Source of the DNA: Candidatus Accumulibacter sp. 66-26 | GTDB taxonomy: Bacteria; Pseudomonadota; Gammaproteobacteria; Burkholderiales; Rhodocyclaceae | Direction of reading: 5' to 3' | NCBI GenBank assembly: GCA_001897745.1 | Contig: MKUH01000019.1 | Coordinates: forward strand, 62,001 to 126,000 | Length of the DNA stretch: 64,000 nucleotides | Shown here: piece by piece, positions 37,534-45,996 of the stretch | Layout of the letters: every line of letters starts with the position of its first letter | Position numbering within the stretch: position 1 is the stretch's first letter | Position numbers and translations under genes: made by a program | Notes under the pieces: generated by a model | Told to the model about the DNA's origin: nothing | Database searches by the model: none | Seen by the model: only the letters and a program-made list of their open reading frames with translations

Positions 37534-38619
37534 TCAGGCGGCGCCGAGCGGCATGCGGATCGTGAAACAGGTGTAGCCCGGCCGGCTCTCGCACTCGATC
37601 GTCCCCTGGTGCTGCTGGACGAAGCTCTGCGCCAGCGTCAGCCCGAGCCCGCTGCCGCCTTCGCGGCCGGAGACCAGCGGGTAGAACATGCGCTCGCGGA
37701 TGTCGTCGGGAATGCCCGGGCCGTTGTCGATCACCTGCAGTTCGAGCGCCAGGCGGTGGCGGCGCTTGACCAGCGTGACCTGGCGCGCGGCGCGCGTGCG
37801 CAGGACGATTTCCCCGTTCCCCGCAGCCGCGGCGTCCGGCTGCGCCATGATCGCCTGCGCGGCGTTGCGGGCGATGTTGAGGATGGCCTGGATCAGCTGC
37901 TCGCGGTCGCCGATCAGGTCGGGCAGGCTGGTGTCGTAGTCGCGCCGCACCTTGAGCGTCTGCGGGAATTCGGCAGTGAGCAGGCTGCGCACGCGTTCGA
38001 GGATTTCGTGGATGTTGACCGGCCCCGGCTGCATCGCCCGGTGCGGCGACAGCAGGCGCTGCATGAGGTCCTGAAGACGGTCGGCTTCCTTGATGATGAC
38101 CTGCGTGTACTCGCGCAGGCCCGGATTGTTCAGTTCATGTTCGAGCAGCTGCGCGGCGCCGCGGATGCCGCCGAGGGGGTTCTTGATTTCGTGCGCGAGG
38201 TTGCGGATCAGCTCGCGGTTGGCCTGCTGCTGCTGGATCAGCCGCTCTTCGCGGGTCGCCTTGAGTTGCTGGTCGATCGGCCACAGCTCGACGAGCAGGG
38301 CGGCGTCCGGCGCGTCGGTGGGGTTGACCGTGCAGTTGAGGTGCAGCGTTTCGCCGTCGCCACGCGGCAGTTCGATGTTCTGCCCGGTGTAGCTCCAGCC
38401 GTGCCGGCGCGCGTTGTCGAGCGCCGACTGCAGCGCCGGCGGACAGGCCAGCACGCGGTCCAGCGGCCGCCCGGCGAGCACCTTGAGGCTGGCGGCGAGC
38501 AGGTTCTCGGCCGCCGAGTTCATGTAGCGGATGGCGAGCCGCTCGTCGAGCAGGACGACCGACGACGACAGCAGATCGAGTCCGCCGTAGCGGTTGAGCG
38601 CGGGATCGGTCATGCACAT
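37534..38619 (-). CDS. ntrB: nitrogen regulation histidine kinase NtrB
   Basis: A 361-residue soluble kinase: N-terminal PAS domain (about 10-125), HisKA domain with phospho-acceptor His in LAHEIKNPLGGIRGAAQLL, and HATPase with DNGPGIP and GREGGSGLGLTLAQSFV. It phosphorylates or dephosphorylates NtrC depending on PII. Two ATG codons six nt apart (38619, 38613) are both possible starts; the first has a better-placed AGG. Confidence 0.94.
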   Translation of the reverse strand: MCMTDPALNRYGGLDLLSSSVVLLDERLAIRYMNSAAENLLAASLKVLAGRPLDRVLACPPALQSALDNARRHGWSYTGQNIELPRGDGETLHLNCTVNPTDAPDAALLVELWPIDQQLKATREERLIQQQQANRELIRNLAHEIKNPLGGIRGAAQLLEHELNNPGLREYTQVIIKEADRLQDLMQRLLSPHRAMQPGPVNIHEILERVRSLLTAEFPQTLKVRRDYDTSLPDLIGDREQLIQAILNIARNAAQAIMAQPDAAAAGNGEIVLRTRAARQVTLVKRRHRLALELQVIDNGPGIPDDIRERMFYPLVSGREGGSGLGLTLAQSFVQQHQGTIECESRPGYTCFTIRMPLGAA

Positions 38620-38643
38620 CGCCTGAAAGGACCGCGCCGCGCG

Positions 38644-39117
38644 TCAGCGCAGGTTGGAGATTTCCTTGCGGATCGCCTCGAGGTTGCGCTCGTGCAGCGC
38701 CGCCTTGTCCTTGTAGGGCTGCAGGCGGTCGAGCACGCGCTGGTAGTTGCGCTCGTCGCCGCTGCGCACCGCCTCCTGCTGGGCGAGTTCGCCGCGCGCC
38801 TGTTCGAGGTTCTTCTGCTCGGCCGCCAGTTCGCTTTCCAGGATGCGCCGCCGGTCGTTGTCGCGCGCCTTCTGGGCGTTGTCGTCGACGCGCGGAAAAG
38901 TCGTCGGAGTCGGCGTCTTGGCCGCCGACCTGGGCGCCGGCGTGGCGTTCACCGGATCGAGCATGAGCTTCTTGCAGTCCTTGGTCGGCACGTTGGAATA
39001 GGTCACGTGGCCGTCGCCGCCGGTGCATTTGTAGATGTCGGCGCGCGCCGCCGGCGCAGCCAGCGCGAGCAGGACGAAGGAGAGAAGCGGGGCAAGGAGC
39101 GGAAGTCGGGGTTTCAT
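38644..39117 (-). CDS. DUF4124-domain exported protein
   Basis: A 157-residue exported protein. A signal peptide (about 1-26, ending APAARA) is followed by the DUF4124 core DIYKCTGGDGHVTYSNVPT with a Cys pair, then a long Glu/Gln/Arg-rich coiled coil (about 75-155). This gene between glnA and ntrB is normal in betaproteobacteria, though its role is unknown. The ATG at 39117 follows AGGA at proper spacing and is preferred over upstream starts. It lies 24 nt before ntrB. Confidence 0.87.
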   Translation of the reverse strand: MKPRLPLLAPLLSFVLLALAAPAARADIYKCTGGDGHVTYSNVPTKDCKKLMLDPVNATPAPRSAAKTPTPTTFPRVDDNAQKARDNDRRRILESELAAEQKNLEQARGELAQQEAVRSGDERNYQRVLDRLQPYKDKAALHERNLEAIRKEISNLR

Positions 39118-39210
39118 CGCAATCCTGTTCATCTGTCGTGGCAATGGTATTGACTGACTCAACTATAACAAACGCGAACGGTCCGCTACGACGGTACGGG
39201 AATGCAAAAA

Positions 39211-39236
39211 AAAAGGACGGGCGCGCCCGTCCTTTT
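39211..39236 (-). terminator. rho-independent terminator of glnA
   Basis: The 26-nt perfect palindrome formed by arms AAAAGGACGGGCG and CGCCCGTCCTTTT is followed on the minus strand by a further run of T. It starts 14 nt past the glnA stop. Confidence 0.93.
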
Positions 39237-39250
39237 GGCCTGCGGGCCGC

Positions 39251-40666
39251 TTAGCAGCTGTAGTACAGATCGAATTCGACCGGGTGGGTCGTCATGCGGA
39301 TCTTGTTGACTTCGTCCATCTTCAGGTCGATGTAGGCATCGATCCAGTCGCTGGAGAAGACGCCGCCGCGGGTCAGGAAGTCGCGATCCTTGTCGAGCGC
39401 GGCCAGCGCTTCGTCGAGCGAGGCGCAGACGGTCGGGATCTTGGCGTCTTCTTCCGGCGGCAGGTCGTACAGGTTCTTGTCGGCCGGATCGCCGGGGTGG
39501 ATCTTGTTCTGGATGCCGTCGAGGCCGGCCATCAGCAGCGCGGCGAAGCACAGGTACGGGTTGGCGATCGGATCCGGGAAGCGGGTCTCGATGCGGCGTG
39601 CCTTGTCGGAAGCGACGTGCGGCACGCGGATCGAGGCCGAGCGGTTCTTCGCCGAATAGGCCAGCTTGACCGGGGCTTCGTAGTGCGGCACGAGGCGCTT
39701 GTACGAGTTGGTGCCGGGGTTGGTGATCGCGTTCAGCGCCTTGGCGTGCTTGATGATGCCGCCGATGTAGTAGAGCGCGGTTTCGGACAGGCCGGCGTAG
39801 CCGTTGCCGGCGAACAGGTTCTTGCCGTCCTTCCAGATCGACTGGTGCACGTGCATGCCCGAGCCGTTGTCGCCGACGATGGGCTTCGGCATGAAGGTGG
39901 CGGTCTTGCCGTACTGGTGCGCGACGTTATGCACGACGTACTTGAGCATCTGCGTCCAGTCGGCGCGCTTGACCAGCGTGCTGAACACGGTGCCGATTTC
40001 GCACTGGCCGGCGGTCGCGACTTCGTGGTGGTGCACTTCGACCGGCACGCCGATCGATTCGAGCGTCAGCACCATGGCCGAGCGGATGTCGTGCAGGCTG
40101 TCGACCGGCGGCACGGGGAAGTAGCCGCCCTTGACGGTCGGACGGTGGCCGGAGCCGCCGCCGCCTTCGACCTTCTCGCCGGAGGTCCAGGCGGCCTCTT
40201 GCGAGTAGATCTTGACGTTGCAGCCGGACATGTCGACGTTCCACTCGACGGAGTCGAAGATGAAGAATTCGGGTTCCGGGCCGAAGTAGGCGGTGTCGCC
40301 GATGCCGGTCGACTTCAGGTAGGCTTCGGCGCGCTTGGCGATCGAGCGCGGGTCGCGGTCGTAGCCGCGGCCGTCGGCCGGATCGACGACGTCGCAGGAC
40401 AGGACCAGCGTGACTTCGTCGAAGAAGGGGTCGATGTAGGCGGTGCCCGGATCCGGCATCAGCAGCATGTCGGAAGCCTGGATGCCCTTCCAGCCGGCGA
40501 TCGAGGAGCCGTCGAAGGCGTGGCCTTCCTCGAACTTGTCTTCGTCGAAATGCGAGACCGGCACGGTGACGTGCTGTTCCTTGCCGCGGGTATCGGTGAA
40601 GCGGAAATCGACGAACTTGACGTCGTTTTCCTTGACCATCTTGATAACGTCTTGTGGGCTTGCCAT
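39251..40666 (-). CDS. glnA: glutamine synthetase type I
   Basis: A 471-residue GSI-beta enzyme. Visible motifs are [12 protein letters not shown], the metal site region [11 protein letters not shown], the ATP-binding [10 protein letters not shown], the glutamate-site loop [12 protein letters not shown] and the adenylylation Tyr in [10 protein letters not shown]. It assimilates ammonium in the cytoplasm and is switched off by adenylylation. The ATG at 40666 has AGGAG at 9 nt; a TTG two codons upstream is too close. Sigma-54 and NtrC sites lie upstream. Confidence 0.97.
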   Translation of the reverse strand: MASPQDVIKMVKENDVKFVDFRFTDTRGKEQHVTVPVSHFDEDKFEEGHAFDGSSIAGWKGIQASDMLLMPDPGTAYIDPFFDEVTLVLSCDVVDPADGRGYDRDPRSIAKRAEAYLKSTGIGDTAYFGPEPEFFIFDSVEWNVDMSGCNVKIYSQEAAWTSGEKVEGGGGSGHRPTVKGGYFPVPPVDSLHDIRSAMVLTLESIGVPVEVHHHEVATAGQCEIGTVFSTLVKRADWTQMLKYVVHNVAHQYGKTATFMPKPIVGDNGSGMHVHQSIWKDGKNLFAGNGYAGLSETALYYIGGIIKHAKALNAITNPGTNSYKRLVPHYEAPVKLAYSAKNRSASIRVPHVASDKARRIETRFPDPIANPYLCFAALLMAGLDGIQNKIHPGDPADKNLYDLPPEEDAKIPTVCASLDEALAALDKDRDFLTRGGVFSSDWIDAYIDLKMDEVNKIRMTTHPVEFDLYYSC

Positions 40667-40730
40667 GTGCAAAGTCTCCTAAGCAGGTGCCGGCGTACCG
40701 GCGAGATTCGAAAATCGGTGCCTGGGGTTG

Positions 40731-40746
40731 AGCAGAAATCGTGCCA
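40731..40746 (-). promoter_or_regulatory. sigma-54 promoter of glnA
   Basis: On the minus strand TGGCACGATTTCTGCT matches TGGCACG-N4-TTGCW with a single change (CTGCT). It is about 65 nt upstream of the glnA ATG. Confidence 0.82.
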
Positions 40747-40811
40747 ATCCCTGCGCGGCGAACGAAACATTGTGCCACAAGGGATTTTCCTTTTCCCGTG
40801 GATTTTGCGCC

Positions 40812-40826
40812 GCACCATCGCGGTGC
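40812..40826. promoter_or_regulatory. NtrC binding site 1 upstream of glnA
   Basis: GCACC-ATCGC-GGTGC is a perfect NtrC dyad, 66 bp upstream of the -24 box. Confidence 0.85.
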
Positions 40827-40841
40827 GTCAGGCCGGATAAC

Positions 40842-40856
40842 GCACCATATTGGTGC
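40842..40856. promoter_or_regulatory. NtrC binding site 2 upstream of glnA
   Basis: GCACC-ATATT-GGTGC is a perfect NtrC dyad, 30 bp from site 1, the same spacing as the pair upstream of amtB. It is also 82 bp upstream of the divergent rhodanese gene. Confidence 0.87.
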
Positions 40857-40937
40857 ATCGGCACCGCTTCCGCACCTCGGCGGGACGCCGGCAAGTGCTT
40901 TATACTTAGGGTTCGTCCAGCCTCGTCTTTCGTCCCC

Positions 40938-41387
40938 ATGGGAAAACTGACCGACCTTCTCAATCTCGCCCAGGCCCGCGCCAGCGAATTCAAGCTGCCC
41001 TACGCCGGCGCCCTGACGCCGCAGGAAGCGTGCGCTGTCTGGCAGCTGGCACCGGGGGCGAAGCTCGTCGACGTGCGCACGCGCGCCGAATGGGACTGGG
41101 TCGGCCGCATTCCCGATGCGCTCGAGATCGAGTGGATGAGCTATCCGGGCAACCGGGCCAATCCGCATTTCCTCGCGCAGCTCAAGCAACAGGTCGATCC
41201 GGAAGCGCTCGTGCTCTTCCTCTGCCGCAGCGGCGCGCGCTCGCACAACGCCGCGGCGCTCGCCGCCCAGGCCGGCTATCCCGAGTGCTACAACGTGCTC
41301 GAAGGTTTCGAGGGCGACAAGGACGCCAACGGCCAGCGCGGCAAGCTCGGCGGCTGGCGCCATGCCGGCCTGCCCTGGCACAACTGA
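40938..41387 (+). CDS. single-domain rhodanese-like sulfurtransferase
   Basis: A 149-residue rhodanese-fold protein. The active-site loop is FLCRSGARS with catalytic Cys96, and the first motif is KLVDVRTRAEWDWVGRIPD. It probably transfers sulfane sulfur in the cytoplasm. The gene is divergent from glnA with NtrC sites in between, and precedes nadA by 57 nt. A -10-like TATACT lies about 35 nt upstream of the start. The exact acceptor is unknown. Confidence 0.88.
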   Translation: MGKLTDLLNLAQARASEFKLPYAGALTPQEACAVWQLAPGAKLVDVRTRAEWDWVGRIPDALEIEWMSYPGNRANPHFLAQLKQQVDPEALVLFLCRSGARSHNAAALAAQAGYPECYNVLEGFEGDKDANGQRGKLGGWRHAGLPWHN

Positions 41388-41444
41388 ACCTTCTTCAATA
41401 CGGGCAGTCATCTGCCCATCCCGGTCTCGATTCGAGAAACATCC

Positions 41445-42542
41445 ATGCCCACCGCGACGATCAGCTTCGACAAGTTCAACCAGATGCAGGACGACGCCTG
41501 CCATGAACGCATCCGCGCCGCGCGCGCGCGCCTCGGCAAGAAGGCCGTGCTGCTCTGCCACCACTACCAGCGCGCCGACGTCTACCAGTACGCCGACCTG
41601 ACTGGCGACTCGCTGAAGCTGTCGCGCCTCGCCTCGCAGACCGACGCCGAGTTCATCGTCTTCTGCGGCGTGCACTTCATGGCCGAAGTCGCCGACATCA
41701 TGTCCAAGCCCTACCAGATCGCCGTCCTGCCCGACCTCGCGGCCGGCTGTTCGATGGCCGACATGGCCAATCTGGCCAAGGTCGAGCGCTGCTGGCGCGA
41801 GCTGAACGAGGTGCTGAACGCCGACGAGCAGGTGACGCCGGTCACCTACATCAACTCGGCGGCCGACCTCAAGGCCTTCTGCGGCGAGCGCGGCGGCATC
41901 GTGTGCACCTCGTCGAACGCCGGCAAGATCGCGCAGTGGGCGTTCGCGCGGCGCGAGAAGATACTCTTCTTCCCCGACCAGCACCTCGGGCGCTGGACCG
42001 GCGCGCAGATGGGCATTCCGCTCGACGAAATGATGGTCTGGGACCCCGACCTCGAATACGGCGGCCTGACCCCCGACCAGATCCGCAAGGCCAAGCTGCT
42101 GCTGTGGAAGGGCCACTGCTCGGTGCACCAGATGTTCCAGCCGGCGCACATCCTGAAGTTCCGCAACCAGTACCCGGACGGCCTCGTCATCTCGCACCCG
42201 GAGTGCAGCTACGAAGTCTGCCGCCAGTCGGACCACGTCGGCTCGACCGAGTACATCGTGAAGACGATCAAGGAGGCCGCCCCGAACACGCGCTGGCTGG
42301 TCGGCACCGAACTCAACCTGGTGAACCGTCTGGCCGAGGAAGTGAAATCCGAGGGCAAGATCGTCCAGTTCATGGCGCCGACCGTCTGCATGTGCTCGAC
42401 GATGCAGCGCATCGACCCGCAGCACCTGGCGTGGACGCTGGAGAACCTCGCCGACGGCAAGATCGTCAACCAGATCAAGGTGCCCGAACACGAAGCCGGC
42501 CTCGCCAAACTCGCACTGGAGAGGATGCTCGCAGTATCCTGA
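41445..42542 (+). CDS. nadA: quinolinate synthase
   Basis: A 365-residue enzyme of the NAD pathway, condensing iminoaspartate and dihydroxyacetone phosphate. The motif LCHHYQRADVYQYAD is at the N-terminus, and the 4Fe-4S cysteines lie in AAGCSMAD, in SHPECSYEV and in VCMCSTM. No nadB or nadC is adjacent. The gene is followed after 5 nt by an EEP-family gene. Confidence 0.95.
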   Translation: MPTATISFDKFNQMQDDACHERIRAARARLGKKAVLLCHHYQRADVYQYADLTGDSLKLSRLASQTDAEFIVFCGVHFMAEVADIMSKPYQIAVLPDLAAGCSMADMANLAKVERCWRELNEVLNADEQVTPVTYINSAADLKAFCGERGGIVCTSSNAGKIAQWAFARREKILFFPDQHLGRWTGAQMGIPLDEMMVWDPDLEYGGLTPDQIRKAKLLLWKGHCSVHQMFQPAHILKFRNQYPDGLVISHPECSYEVCRQSDHVGSTEYIVKTIKEAAPNTRWLVGTELNLVNRLAEEVKSEGKIVQFMAPTVCMCSTMQRIDPQHLAWTLENLADGKIVNQIKVPEHEAGLAKLALERMLAVS

Positions 42543-42547
42543 GCGGC

Positions 42548-43309
42548 ATGAGCCAGCCCACGCTGCATATCGCGACCTACAACATCCACAAGGGTTTCTC
42601 GCAGTTCAACCGGCACATGATGGTGCACGAGCTGCGGGAGCGCCTGCGCAGCCTCGGCCCCGACATCGTCTTCCTGCAGGAGGTGCAGGGCCTCCACCTG
42701 CGCCACGCCGAGCGCCTGCACGACTGGCCCGGCGAGGCCCAGCACGAGTTCCTCGCCGCCGACGTCTGGCAGTCCTCCGCCTACGGCCGCAACGTCATCT
42801 ACGACCACGGCCACCACGGCAACGCGATTCTCTCGCGCTTCCCCATCGTGCATGCGCACAACCAGGACGTCACCCACCTGCGCTTCGAGCGGCGCGGGCT
42901 GCTGCACTGCGCGGTCAGCCTGCCGGGGATGGCGCAGACGGTGCACTGCGTGTGCGTCCATCTCTCGCTGTTCGGCCGCTCGCGCCGGCGCCAGATGGAA
43001 GCGCTCGCCGCCTACGTCGAGGAATTCGCCGACCCCGGCGCGCCCCTCATCATCGCCGGCGACTTCAACGACTGGCGCAACCGCGCCGACAACCTGCTGG
43101 CGCACCGTCTGGGCATAACCGAAGTGTTCTGCGGCGGCGGCGGACGGCCGGTGAAGAGCTTCCCGGCCGGACTGCCGCTCTTCCGCCTCGACCGCATCTA
43201 CGTGCGCGGTTTCCGCATCGAGTGCGCCGACGTGCATTTCGGCGCGCCGTGGTCCTCGATCTCCGACCACGCCGCGCTGTCCGCACGTCTCGTCCCGCAT
43301 GCCCGCTGA
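42548..43309 (+). CDS. endonuclease/exonuclease/phosphatase-family protein (YbhP-like)
   Basis: A 253-residue EEP-fold protein with ATYNIHKGFSQFN, DIVFLQEVQG, HHGNAILSRFP, IAGDFNDW and the final SDHAALSARL motif, all the metal and catalytic residues of the superfamily. The pairing with a cardiolipin synthase B gene (11-nt overlap) is the same as ybhP-clsB of E. coli, suggesting a role in phospholipid metabolism rather than nucleic acid cleavage. Confidence 0.9.
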   Translation: MSQPTLHIATYNIHKGFSQFNRHMMVHELRERLRSLGPDIVFLQEVQGLHLRHAERLHDWPGEAQHEFLAADVWQSSAYGRNVIYDHGHHGNAILSRFPIVHAHNQDVTHLRFERRGLLHCAVSLPGMAQTVHCVCVHLSLFGRSRRRQMEALAAYVEEFADPGAPLIIAGDFNDWRNRADNLLAHRLGITEVFCGGGGRPVKSFPAGLPLFRLDRIYVRGFRIECADVHFGAPWSSISDHAALSARLVPHAR

Positions 43310-44459
43310 GTTCCTGCCCGGCAACCGCCTGACCCTGCTCAACAGCGGCGCGGAGTACTTCCCGGCGCTGATCGCCGCGATCGAGGGCGCATGCCATGAA
43401 ATCCATCTCGAAAGCTACATCTTCGAGGACGACTGCACCGGACGCGCGGTCGCCGCCGCGCTGGCGCTGGCCGCCCGGCGCGGCGTCACGGTGCGCGTGC
43501 TGGTCGACGGCTTCGGCGCGCGCGACTTCCCCGACACCCTGATGCCAGCGCTGCTCGAAGCCGGCGTCCAGGCCATGGTCTACCGCCCCGACATCGCCCG
43601 TTTCCAGCTGCGCCGCCACCGCTTGCGCCGCCTGCACCGCAAGCTCGCGACGATCGACGGGCGCATCGGTTTCGTCGGCGGCATCAACGTGATCGACGAC
43701 CGCAACACGCCGCACCAGACGCCGCCGCGCTACGACTACGCGGTACGCGTCGAGGGGCCGTTGCTCGTCCCCATCCAGCGCGCCATGCGCCGCCTGTGGG
43801 AAATCGTCGTCTGGGCGAACCTGCGGCGGCGCTACCGCATCACCCAGATCATCCGCGGCGACGCCGGCCCCGACGGCCGGCAGACGGCGGCCTTCCTCGT
43901 GCGCAACAACATCCGCCACCGGCACGACATCGAGGACGCCTACCTCGACGCGATCGCCAAGGCGCGCGAAAGCATCCTGATCGCCAACGCCTATTTCCTG
44001 CCCGGCCGGCGCTTCCGCAGCGCGCTGCGCGACGCGGCCGCGCGCGGCGTCGCCGTCACCATCCTGCTCCAGGGGCGCGTCGAATACCGGCTGCTGCACT
44101 ACGCGACGCAGGCGCTGTACGGCAGGATGCTCGGCGCCGGCATCCGCATCTTCGAATACCGGCGCAGCTTCCTGCACGCCAAGGTCGCGGTGATCGACAG
44201 CCGCTGGGCGACGGTCGGCTCGTCGAACATCGACCCCTTCAGCCTGCTGCTCGCCAAGGAAGCCAACCTCGTCGTGCTCGACGAAGGCTTCGCGCGCGAG
44301 CTGCGCGACAGCCTCGGGCAAGCCATGCTGGACGGCGCCCAGGAACTGCCGCCCGAGCACTGGCTCCACCTGCCCTGGCATGCGCGCCTGCTGCGCCGGC
44401 TGAGCTACAACCTGGTGCGTATCGCCATCGGCATCGCCGGCTACGGCGGCAAGCACTAG
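43299..44459 (+). CDS. clsB: cardiolipin synthase B
   Basis: A 386-residue phospholipase D-type enzyme with two intact HKD motifs, His113-Lys115-Asp120 (LHRKLATID) and His293-Lys295-Asp300 (LHAKVAVID). There is no N-terminal membrane pair, as in ClsB rather than ClsA. It makes cardiolipin, and possibly phosphatidylglycerol, at the inner membrane. The gene overlaps the EEP gene and is the last of the nadA-EEP-clsB run. Confidence 0.93.
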   Translation: MPAEFLPGNRLTLLNSGAEYFPALIAAIEGACHEIHLESYIFEDDCTGRAVAAALALAARRGVTVRVLVDGFGARDFPDTLMPALLEAGVQAMVYRPDIARFQLRRHRLRRLHRKLATIDGRIGFVGGINVIDDRNTPHQTPPRYDYAVRVEGPLLVPIQRAMRRLWEIVVWANLRRRYRITQIIRGDAGPDGRQTAAFLVRNNIRHRHDIEDAYLDAIAKARESILIANAYFLPGRRFRSALRDAAARGVAVTILLQGRVEYRLLHYATQALYGRMLGAGIRIFEYRRSFLHAKVAVIDSRWATVGSSNIDPFSLLLAKEANLVVLDEGFARELRDSLGQAMLDGAQELPPEHWLHLPWHARLLRRLSYNLVRIAIGIAGYGGKH

Positions 44460-44566
44460 GGCGCGGCGGCGTCGATGCCGGCATGCGCCGTGTCGGCGAC
44501 ACAGGCGCCTTCCGGCGCAGTCTCCTTTGCGCCGCCGGCGACCGCTCGGGCCGCTACGAACGTGCC

Positions 44567-45514
44567 CTAATCGGGAATTTTCCCGCGCAGCGCCGGGACG
44601 CGCGCCATCGACCACTGCGCGATGGCCCACGGCCAGAACTCGGCGAGCGGCGCGGAGGCCATTTCCGCCGGCACCGCATGCCCGAGGAAGCGCAGGGCCG
44701 CCGCCAGCGCGCCGCTGCCGGCATTGACGTCGAGCGCCGCGGCCAGCGTCTGCTTGGACAGTTTTTCCCCGGCGGCGTTGGTCGCGACCGGGAGGTGCGC
44801 GTAGCGCGGCACGGCGACGCCCAGCCGCTGTTGCAGCCAGATCTGGCGCGGCGTCGAGGCAAGCAGGTCGGCGCCGCGCACGACGTCGGTCACGCCCTGC
44901 AGGGCATCGTCGACGACCACCGCCAGCTGGTAGGCGAACTGCCCGTCGGCACGCAGCAGGATGAAATCGCCGACCTCGCGCGCCAGATCCTGCGTCTGGG
45001 CGCCCTGCACCCGGTCGATCCAGGCAAGGCGCGCGGCGTCGCCGTCCGGCACCCGCATGCGCCAGGCGCGCGCCGCGCGCCCCTCCGGCACGCCCGTGCG
45101 GCAGGTACCGGGGTAGACGAGGCCGCCGTCGACCGACGCCAGCGTCGCCGAATCGGCCACCTCGCGCCGCGAGCAGGCGCAGGGATAGACGTCGCCCGCC
45201 AATTGCAGGCGCACCAGCGCGGCGTGATAAAGGTCGAGGCGCCGGCTCTGTACGACGACCTCGCCGTCCCACTCGAAAGCGAAAGCCTCCAGGGTGCGCC
45301 GGATGTCGTCGGCGGCCCCGGCGACGCTGCGCGGCTGGTCGACGTCCTCGATGCGCAGCAGCCACTCGCCGCGCGCCGCGCGGGCGTCGAGGTAGCTGCC
45401 GAGCGCGGCGACCAGCGAGCCGAAGTGCAGCGGCCCGCTCGGCGACGGGGCGAAGCGGCCGCGGTAGCGCACCGCGCGGGGGCCGCTCGCGGCGGCAGGT
45501 GTAGGATGGGTCAT
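44567..45514 (-). CDS. gluQ: glutamyl-Q tRNA(Asp) synthetase
   Basis: A 315-residue truncated GluRS paralogue. It has the HIGH-like motif RFAPSPSGPLHFGSL, the zinc Cys set (CACSRREV and YPGTC), and a KLSKQ loop, and lacks the anticodon-binding domain. It attaches glutamate to queuosine 34 of tRNA-Asp. The ATG at 45514 is only 19 nt from the divergent thioredoxin start; a GTG at 45472, right at the conserved domain, is an alternative start that would enlarge the gap. Confidence 0.92.
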   Translation of the reverse strand: MTHPTPAAASGPRAVRYRGRFAPSPSGPLHFGSLVAALGSYLDARAARGEWLLRIEDVDQPRSVAGAADDIRRTLEAFAFEWDGEVVVQSRRLDLYHAALVRLQLAGDVYPCACSRREVADSATLASVDGGLVYPGTCRTGVPEGRAARAWRMRVPDGDAARLAWIDRVQGAQTQDLAREVGDFILLRADGQFAYQLAVVVDDALQGVTDVVRGADLLASTPRQIWLQQRLGVAVPRYAHLPVATNAAGEKLSKQTLAAALDVNAGSGALAAALRFLGHAVPAEMASAPLAEFWPWAIAQWSMARVPALRGKIPD

Positions 45515-45533
45515 TTACTCTCGGGAGCGCAGC

Positions 45534-45899
45534 ATGGCGACAATCGAACTGACGGCGGACAATTTCGAGCCGGTCGTCTCCGGCAACGACATTGTAATCG
45601 TAGATTTCTGGGCCGCCTGGTGCGGTCCCTGCAAGAGCTTCGCCCCGACCTTCGAGGCCGCGTCCGAAGCGCACCCGGACATCGTCTTCGGCAAGCTGAA
45701 CACCGAGGAGGAGCAGGAACTCGCCGGCTACTTCGGCATCCGCTCGATTCCCACGCTGATGGTCTTCCGCGAAAAGGTGATCCTCTTCTCGCAGGCCGGC
45801 GCCCTGCCCGCCGCGGCGCTCGAAGGGCTGATCGAGCAGGTGCGCCGGGTCGATATGGCGACGGTGCACGCCGAGATCGCCGCACAGCGGGAAAAATAA
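45534..45899 (+). CDS. thioredoxin-family protein
   Basis: A 121-residue cytoplasmic thioredoxin with active site WCGPC (Cys30, Cys33), DFWAAWCGPC, and the cis-Pro in RSIPTLMVF. No signal peptide. It is slightly longer than TrxA because of a C-terminal helix (VRRVDMATVHAEIAAQREK). It is probably a secondary thiol reductase. It is divergent from gluQ. Confidence 0.92.
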   Translation: MATIELTADNFEPVVSGNDIVIVDFWAAWCGPCKSFAPTFEAASEAHPDIVFGKLNTEEEQELAGYFGIRSIPTLMVFREKVILFSQAGALPAAALEGLIEQVRRVDMATVHAEIAAQREK

Positions 45900-45930
45900 A
45901 CCCGCCGCGGCGCCCTCCCGGCCTGTTCAA

Positions 45931-45949
45931 ATCGCCGCCGAGCGGCGAT
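45931..45949 (+). terminator. hairpin after the thioredoxin gene
   Basis: ATCGCCGC and GCGGCGAT are perfect 8-bp arms with a 3-nt loop, 31 nt past the stop. A T-poor stretch follows, so strength is uncertain. Confidence 0.5.
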
Positions 45950-45996
45950 ACTCCATTGTTCTAAAAAAACAATAGCAAGTCGAAAGGCCAAAGGAG

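Noticed and set aside
40770..40790. Second sigma-54 promoter of glnA (TGGCACAATGTTTCGT on the minus strand)
   Set aside because: The -12 element is poor (TTCG). The promoter at 40731-40746 is better and closer to the gene.
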